Origin: Nitrospira sp. SG-bin2
GTDB taxonomy: Bacteria; Nitrospirota; Nitrospiria; Nitrospirales; Nitrospiraceae
Direction: 5' to 3'
Length of the DNA stretch: 64,000 nucleotides
NCBI GenBank assembly: GCA_002083405.1
Contig: LVWT01000059.1
Location: 1-64,000 of the forward strand
In this document: in pieces, positions 60,568 through 64,000 of the stretch
How positions within the stretch are numbered: the stretch's first letter is position 1
How the letters are laid out: every line of letters begins with the position of its first letter
The notes under the pieces: generated by a model
Told to the model about the DNA's origin: nothing
Databases searched by the model: none
What the model saw: only the letters and a program-made list of their open reading frames with translations
Made by a program: the position numbers and the translations under genes

Positions 60568-63522
60568 ATGACAATCTCACCCGATTCGCTCGAACCGGCT
60601 ATCCGTCGCATCGGCGAATATCTCGCGCAACTCTCCGCCGGCCATTCCCCGACGATCTTCGAGGGGCGCTGGTGGTCGCAATCAGCGATCAATCTGGCCA
60701 TGAAGGACGACGCTTTTAAGGCGCAGTTGTTTCGTTTCATCGACGTCCTGCCCGTAATCGCCGACGATGAGCGGGTCGTCTCGCTGGCTGAGGAGTATTT
60801 CGGCGGATTGAGCCGCGAGCTCTTCGGGCTCCAGTGGGGCTTGAAGGCGATGGCCGCCACGAGCCTGGGCGCGCGATTGACCGGCAAGTCGATTAGAAAC
60901 CAGGTTGAGCAGATGGCCAGGACTTTCATCGCGGGAGCTTCGGTTGCGGATGCGGCTCCGGTGTTGTCGCGTTTGTGGACAGAGGGCCGGGCTTGGTCCG
61001 TCGACCTGTTGGGAGAAGCGACGATCAGCGAACAGGAAGCCGACCTCTACCGCAACCATTGCCTGGAAGCATTGGCGGAGTTAGGACGTGCCTCGTCCGC
61101 CTGGTCTCCCGCCGCGCTGCTGGAAGAAGATCACCTCGGTCCCCTGCCTCGCGTGCAACTTTCGCTCAAGATTTCGGCGCTCTCCTCGCGGCTGGATCCA
61201 ATTGATCCCGACGGGAGTTATCGATCAGTGGCGGCGCGTCTGCGGCCATTGGTCGATCAGGCCCTGTCGCTGCCTGCCGGATTGATTTTCGATATGGAGC
61301 AGGCGGAGACGAAACCGCTTCTCTTGGATATTTTCAAACGGCTGTTTGCCGAGCCGCCCTATCGCGCCTATCCATACGCCGGCCTCGCGCTGCAAGCCTA
61401 CCATCGGGACACCGGAGGAGACGTTGCGGACCTGCTCGCCTGGTCCCGGCTGCGCGGCGCGCCCATCACTATTCGACTGGTGAAAGGGGCCTACTGGGAT
61501 TCCGACACGGTCCGCTATCGCCAGGCCGGGTGGCCGATTCCGCTGTTCGAGCAGAAATCGGACACGGACGCCAACTACGAACGATTGATCCGCACCCTGT
61601 TCGACCATGCCGATCTCATCCGCCCTGCCTTCGGCACACACAATTTGCGCACTCTCGCCGTGATCGAGGCCGTAGCGGATGCCTGTGGATTGCCCCCGAA
61701 TGCGCGGGAGTACCAAATGATCTACGGCATGGCCGAGCCTTTTCAGCAGGCCATGGTGAAGCTTGGCCGCCGCGTCCGGCTGTACACCCCCGTCGGTCTC
61801 CTGTTGCCCGGCATGGCCTACCTGGTAAGGCGCCTGCTGGAAAATACCTCGAATGAATCGTTTCTCAGGAAAGAGTACGTCGAGTCTCAGCCGCTGGCGC
61901 GGCTCCTCGCTCCTCCTGCCGCCCCGGCACCGTCCGCCGCTGCCAAACCGTCCAACGGCGCGTACAGTTTCATGAACGAGCCGCACAGCGATTTCTCCCA
62001 GGAGATAGTCCGCCGTACCATGCAGGAAGAAATTTCCTCGGTTCGATCTCAATTGGGACAGCAATGGGACATCGACTCCTCGTTGCCACCGCTCACAGGT
62101 CCCTGGCTGGCCTCGCATAATCCATGTTACCCCGATCAGATCGTCGCCTCAGTTCGAGGCGCAGCGCTATCGGATCTCGATCGGGCCGTCCAACAGGCAC
62201 AAAGCCATGCCGACAGTTGGCGTCGCCGGTCCGCCGAGGAGCGCGCGGCGATCTTGCGGCAAGCCGCCGCCGACATGAGCCGCCGCCGATTCGAACTCGC
62301 CGCATGGGAAGTGTTTGAGGTAGGAAAGCCCTGGCGGGAAGCGGACGCCGACGTCGCCGAGGCCATCGACTTTCTTCGCTATTATGGAGACGAGATGTGC
62401 CGCCTCTCCCGGCCTGCGAGGCTCGGAAACCGGCCGGGAGAACTGAACCATCGCGTCTATAGCCCGCGCGGAGTGACGGCCGTCATCGCGCCGTGGAACT
62501 TTCCGCTCGCCATCCCGGCCGGGATGATTGCGGCGGCGCTGGCGGCGGGCAACACCGTGCTCTTCAAGCCGTCGGAACGGTCCTCCCGGCTGGGGCTCCT
62601 GCTCACGCAGATTTTAGTTGCAGCCGGGGTGCCGCCCGGCGTGGCGAGTTGCCTACCCGGCGGACCGGACATCGGCCAGGCGCTCGTTGCACATCCACAG
62701 ATTACGACAATCGCATTTACCGGATCAAAAACCGTGGGGCTCCGCATTCTGACCGATGCCGCTCACGTACATCCGGGCCAGCCGATGGTTAAACGGGTGA
62801 TCGCCGAGATGGGTGGAAAGAACGCCATCATCGTCGATGAGACGGCGGATCTCGATGAGGCGATCGCTGGAATCGTGACATCGTTTACAGGCTACGCGGG
62901 ACAGAAATGCTCGGCCTGTTCACGGGTCATCGTGCATCGCGCGGTCTATGGCCAGCTGACCGCCAGATTGCGGGATGCTGTGTTGAGTCTGGAGATCGGT
63001 GATCCGGCCGAGCCCGGCACTCGAGTGGGTCCGGTGATCGATGCGCGCGCGCACGTATCGATTCAGCAGTTCATTGCCGAGGGCCGTCAGGAAGGCCGGC
63101 TCCTGGTTGAGCGGTCAGTCGAGCAAGCCGGATACTTCGTCGGCCCGGCGGTGTTTGTCGATGTCGAGCCTCATCACCGTCTGGCACAAGAAGAAATATT
63201 TGGTCCGGTATTGGCAGTCATGAAGGCAGAAAGTTTTGCCGATGCCCTTCGAATGGCGAACGGAACGTCCTACGCCCTCACAGGAGGCGTCTATTCCAGA
63301 AGCCCGGCCAACCTTGCGCTGGCCCGCGACCAATTCGATGTAGGGAACCTGTACTTGAACCGGCCGATTACCGGCGCGCTGGTGAGCCGCCAGCCGTTCG
63401 GCGGACATCGATACTCAGGGGTAGGCGCGAAAGCCGGCGGGGAAGACTACCTCGCGCAATTCATGGTCGCCCGCGTGATCAGCGAAAATACCCTCCGGCG
63501 TGGATTCGAATCGGCTGAGTGA
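60568..63522 (+). CDS. putA: Bifunctional proline dehydrogenase / L-glutamate gamma-semialdehyde dehydrogenase
   Basis: Trifunctional-type PutA without the DNA-binding domain, converting proline to glutamate by FAD-linked proline dehydrogenase and NAD-linked aldehyde dehydrogenase. N-terminal domain: FDMEQAETKPLLLDIF, KGAYWDSDTVRYRQAGWPIPLF, QMIYGMAEPFQQAM...YTPVGLLLPGMAYLVRRLLENTSNESFL. C-terminal domain: APWNFPLAIPAGM, FTGSKTVGLRI, EMGGKNAIIVDE and catalytic Cys781 in GQKCSACS. At 984 aa it is the short class like Geobacter/Bradyrhizobium forms. Its 3' end is overlapped by a convergent frame. Confidence 0.95.
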   Translation: MTISPDSLEPAIRRIGEYLAQLSAGHSPTIFEGRWWSQSAINLAMKDDAFKAQLFRFIDVLPVIADDERVVSLAEEYFGGLSRELFGLQWGLKAMAATSLGARLTGKSIRNQVEQMARTFIAGASVADAAPVLSRLWTEGRAWSVDLLGEATISEQEADLYRNHCLEALAELGRASSAWSPAALLEEDHLGPLPRVQLSLKISALSSRLDPIDPDGSYRSVAARLRPLVDQALSLPAGLIFDMEQAETKPLLLDIFKRLFAEPPYRAYPYAGLALQAYHRDTGGDVADLLAWSRLRGAPITIRLVKGAYWDSDTVRYRQAGWPIPLFEQKSDTDANYERLIRTLFDHADLIRPAFGTHNLRTLAVIEAVADACGLPPNAREYQMIYGMAEPFQQAMVKLGRRVRLYTPVGLLLPGMAYLVRRLLENTSNESFLRKEYVESQPLARLLAPPAAPAPSAAAKPSNGAYSFMNEPHSDFSQEIVRRTMQEEISSVRSQLGQQWDIDSSLPPLTGPWLASHNPCYPDQIVASVRGAALSDLDRAVQQAQSHADSWRRRSAEERAAILRQAAADMSRRRFELAAWEVFEVGKPWREADADVAEAIDFLRYYGDEMCRLSRPARLGNRPGELNHRVYSPRGVTAVIAPWNFPLAIPAGMIAAALAAGNTVLFKPSERSSRLGLLLTQILVAAGVPPGVASCLPGGPDIGQALVAHPQITTIAFTGSKTVGLRILTDAAHVHPGQPMVKRVIAEMGGKNAIIVDETADLDEAIAGIVTSFTGYAGQKCSACSRVIVHRAVYGQLTARLRDAVLSLEIGDPAEPGTRVGPVIDARAHVSIQQFIAEGRQEGRLLVERSVEQAGYFVGPAVFVDVEPHHRLAQEEIFGPVLAVMKAESFADALRMANGTSYALTGGVYSRSPANLALARDQFDVGNLYLNRPITGALVSRQPFGGHRYSGVGAKAGGEDYLAQFMVARVISENTLRRGFESAE

Positions 63523-64000
63523 GCCCTTGGCAGGCTTCACATCGTAGCTTTCAAGTTCCTCGGAGATTTCCGTCACGACACCGCGATCCTCTTTCACGGC
63601 CGACAGCTCCTGCCGCTCCGAGTACTTGATCAGTCCAACACCCTTCGCGAACCAGGCCGTCATGACATCCAATCCGGCGATCGTACGCCGGCTGGCCGAG
63701 AGATGTATCCGCATGGTCATTTTGGCTTCGACCTTGATGGCGTCTTGGAACGTCCCGGCCGGCACCGTGATCGTCTCCCGACTGATGAGGCCGCTCCATC
63801 CACGCACATCGACCTTCTCGTCGGTGCCGTCACGGTCCATATCCGTGCCGAAGTCGAGGCCGGTCCGATCGAACTGCTGGAACGATGACGGGATGACAAG
63901 CGGAAAGCGAAAAATCTGGTAAGGAATAATTTGCTTTTCGAGGGGCGTCCCGGGATCAGCCCCGTAATACACAATGCCGGCAACGTCTCGCCGGTAATAA
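63415..64000 (-). CDS. Partial gene, protein of unknown function (5' end beyond the window)
   Basis: The frame is open from the stop at 63415 to the window end, so the true start lies beyond position 64000; the visible GTG at 63972 is not necessarily used. The C-terminal about 195 residues have beta-rich stretches (GRGWSGLISRETITVPAGTFQDAIKVEAKMTMRIHL-like) and a SRRTIAGLDVMTAWFAKGVGLIKYSER section, reminiscent of outer-membrane or periplasmic DUF proteins with a repeated sensory fold. It overlaps the putA 3' end by 108 bases on the opposite strand, so the last part may be unusual. Confidence 0.6.
   Translation of the reverse strand, partial: YYRRDVAGIVYYGADPGTPLEKQIIPYQIFRFPLVIPSSFQQFDRTGLDFGTDMDRDGTDEKVDVRGWSGLISRETITVPAGTFQDAIKVEAKMTMRIHLSASRRTIAGLDVMTAWFAKGVGLIKYSERQELSAVKEDRGVVTEISEELESYDVKPAKGSLSRFESTPEGIFADHAGDHELREVVFPAGFRAYP

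Noticed and set aside
61225..62118. Minus-strand frame (297 codons)
   Set aside because: Antisense shadow inside putA, whose own motifs are complete.
1..64000. CRISPR array, tRNA or rRNA gene, prophage
   Set aside because: No regularly spaced repeats with unique spacers, no cloverleaf or rRNA-like sequence and no phage structural gene was recognised by reading; short tRNAs could be missed without a scan.

Overview
The window is an ordinary-looking bacterial chromosome segment of roughly 55-60% G+C (estimated by eye), densely packed, with many 4-base ATGA/GTGA overlaps and no rRNA or tRNA that I could see. The best guess for the source is a Nitrospira-like member of the Nitrospirota. This is inference from gene content: a periplasmic copper nitrite reductase beside an exported truncated hemoglobin, an archaeal-type RtcB with archease, pyruvate phosphate dikinase, an Mrp-type Fe-S carrier, numerous cytochrome/lipoprotein envelope genes, and short interspersed repeats of a kind I recall from Nitrospira genomes. 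No phylogenetic marker in the window proves it.

Layout. 0.1-6.2 kb: a reverse-strand heavy-metal efflux operon (TolC-like channel, adaptor, CzcA/CusA-type RND pump) ending in a small cytochrome c. 6.5-11.6 kb: two rRNA/tRNA methyltransferase genes, an XRE regulator, an epoxide-hydrolase-like enzyme and an unknown exported protein. 11.7-13.4 kb: a thiamine-diphosphate 2-oxoacid decarboxylase. 13.4-18.0 kb: an unusual reverse operon of four envelope lipoproteins (LPP20-like, LpoB-like, COG3014-like, LPP20-like) running directly into a small basic protein and a PIN-domain protein. 18.2-19.7 kb: a 56-residue protein and an exported caspase-fold/TPR protein that lacks the catalytic cysteine. 19.9-23.1 kb: acetyl-CoA synthetase coupled to a small membrane protein, then an exported protein with head-like repeats.

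23.3-34.4 kb is one long reverse-strand run: glyQ-glyS, ppdK, ribD, an exported esterase, an unknown protein, an MFS transporter and ribE, most joined by 4-base overlaps. 34.7-35.9 kb: an IscR-like Rrf2 regulator and a TauE/SafE exporter. 36.8-41.8 kb: transketolase, nirK with a clear sigma70-type promoter, a periplasmic group 1 truncated hemoglobin closed by a strong terminator, and small metal/cupin/coiled-coil proteins. 42.0-44.8 kb: an HDOD signalling protein coupled to a soluble transhydrogenase, and a PilZ protein. 44.8-48.0 kb: RtcB, archease and an M24 aminopeptidase. 48.2-51.5 kb: a large AsmA-type protein.

51.5-53.6 kb is the mobile/accessory patch: a MITE-like 318-bp element, a REP-associated tyrosine transposase bounded by perfect 20-bp inverted repeats and apparently lodged in a transposase remnant, and a decayed-looking spacer. 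53.6-64.0 kb: phosphoglucomutase, a secreted Lon-type (S16) protease domain without an ATPase, a PIG-L deacetylase, lipoyl synthase with two unknown partners, a Rieske protein, Mrp, bifunctional PutA, and a partial unknown gene running off the end. I did not see a CRISPR array, prophage or large defence island; the most interesting material is in the lipoprotein/PIN operon, the pseudocaspase, the secreted Lon domain and the small repeat elements.
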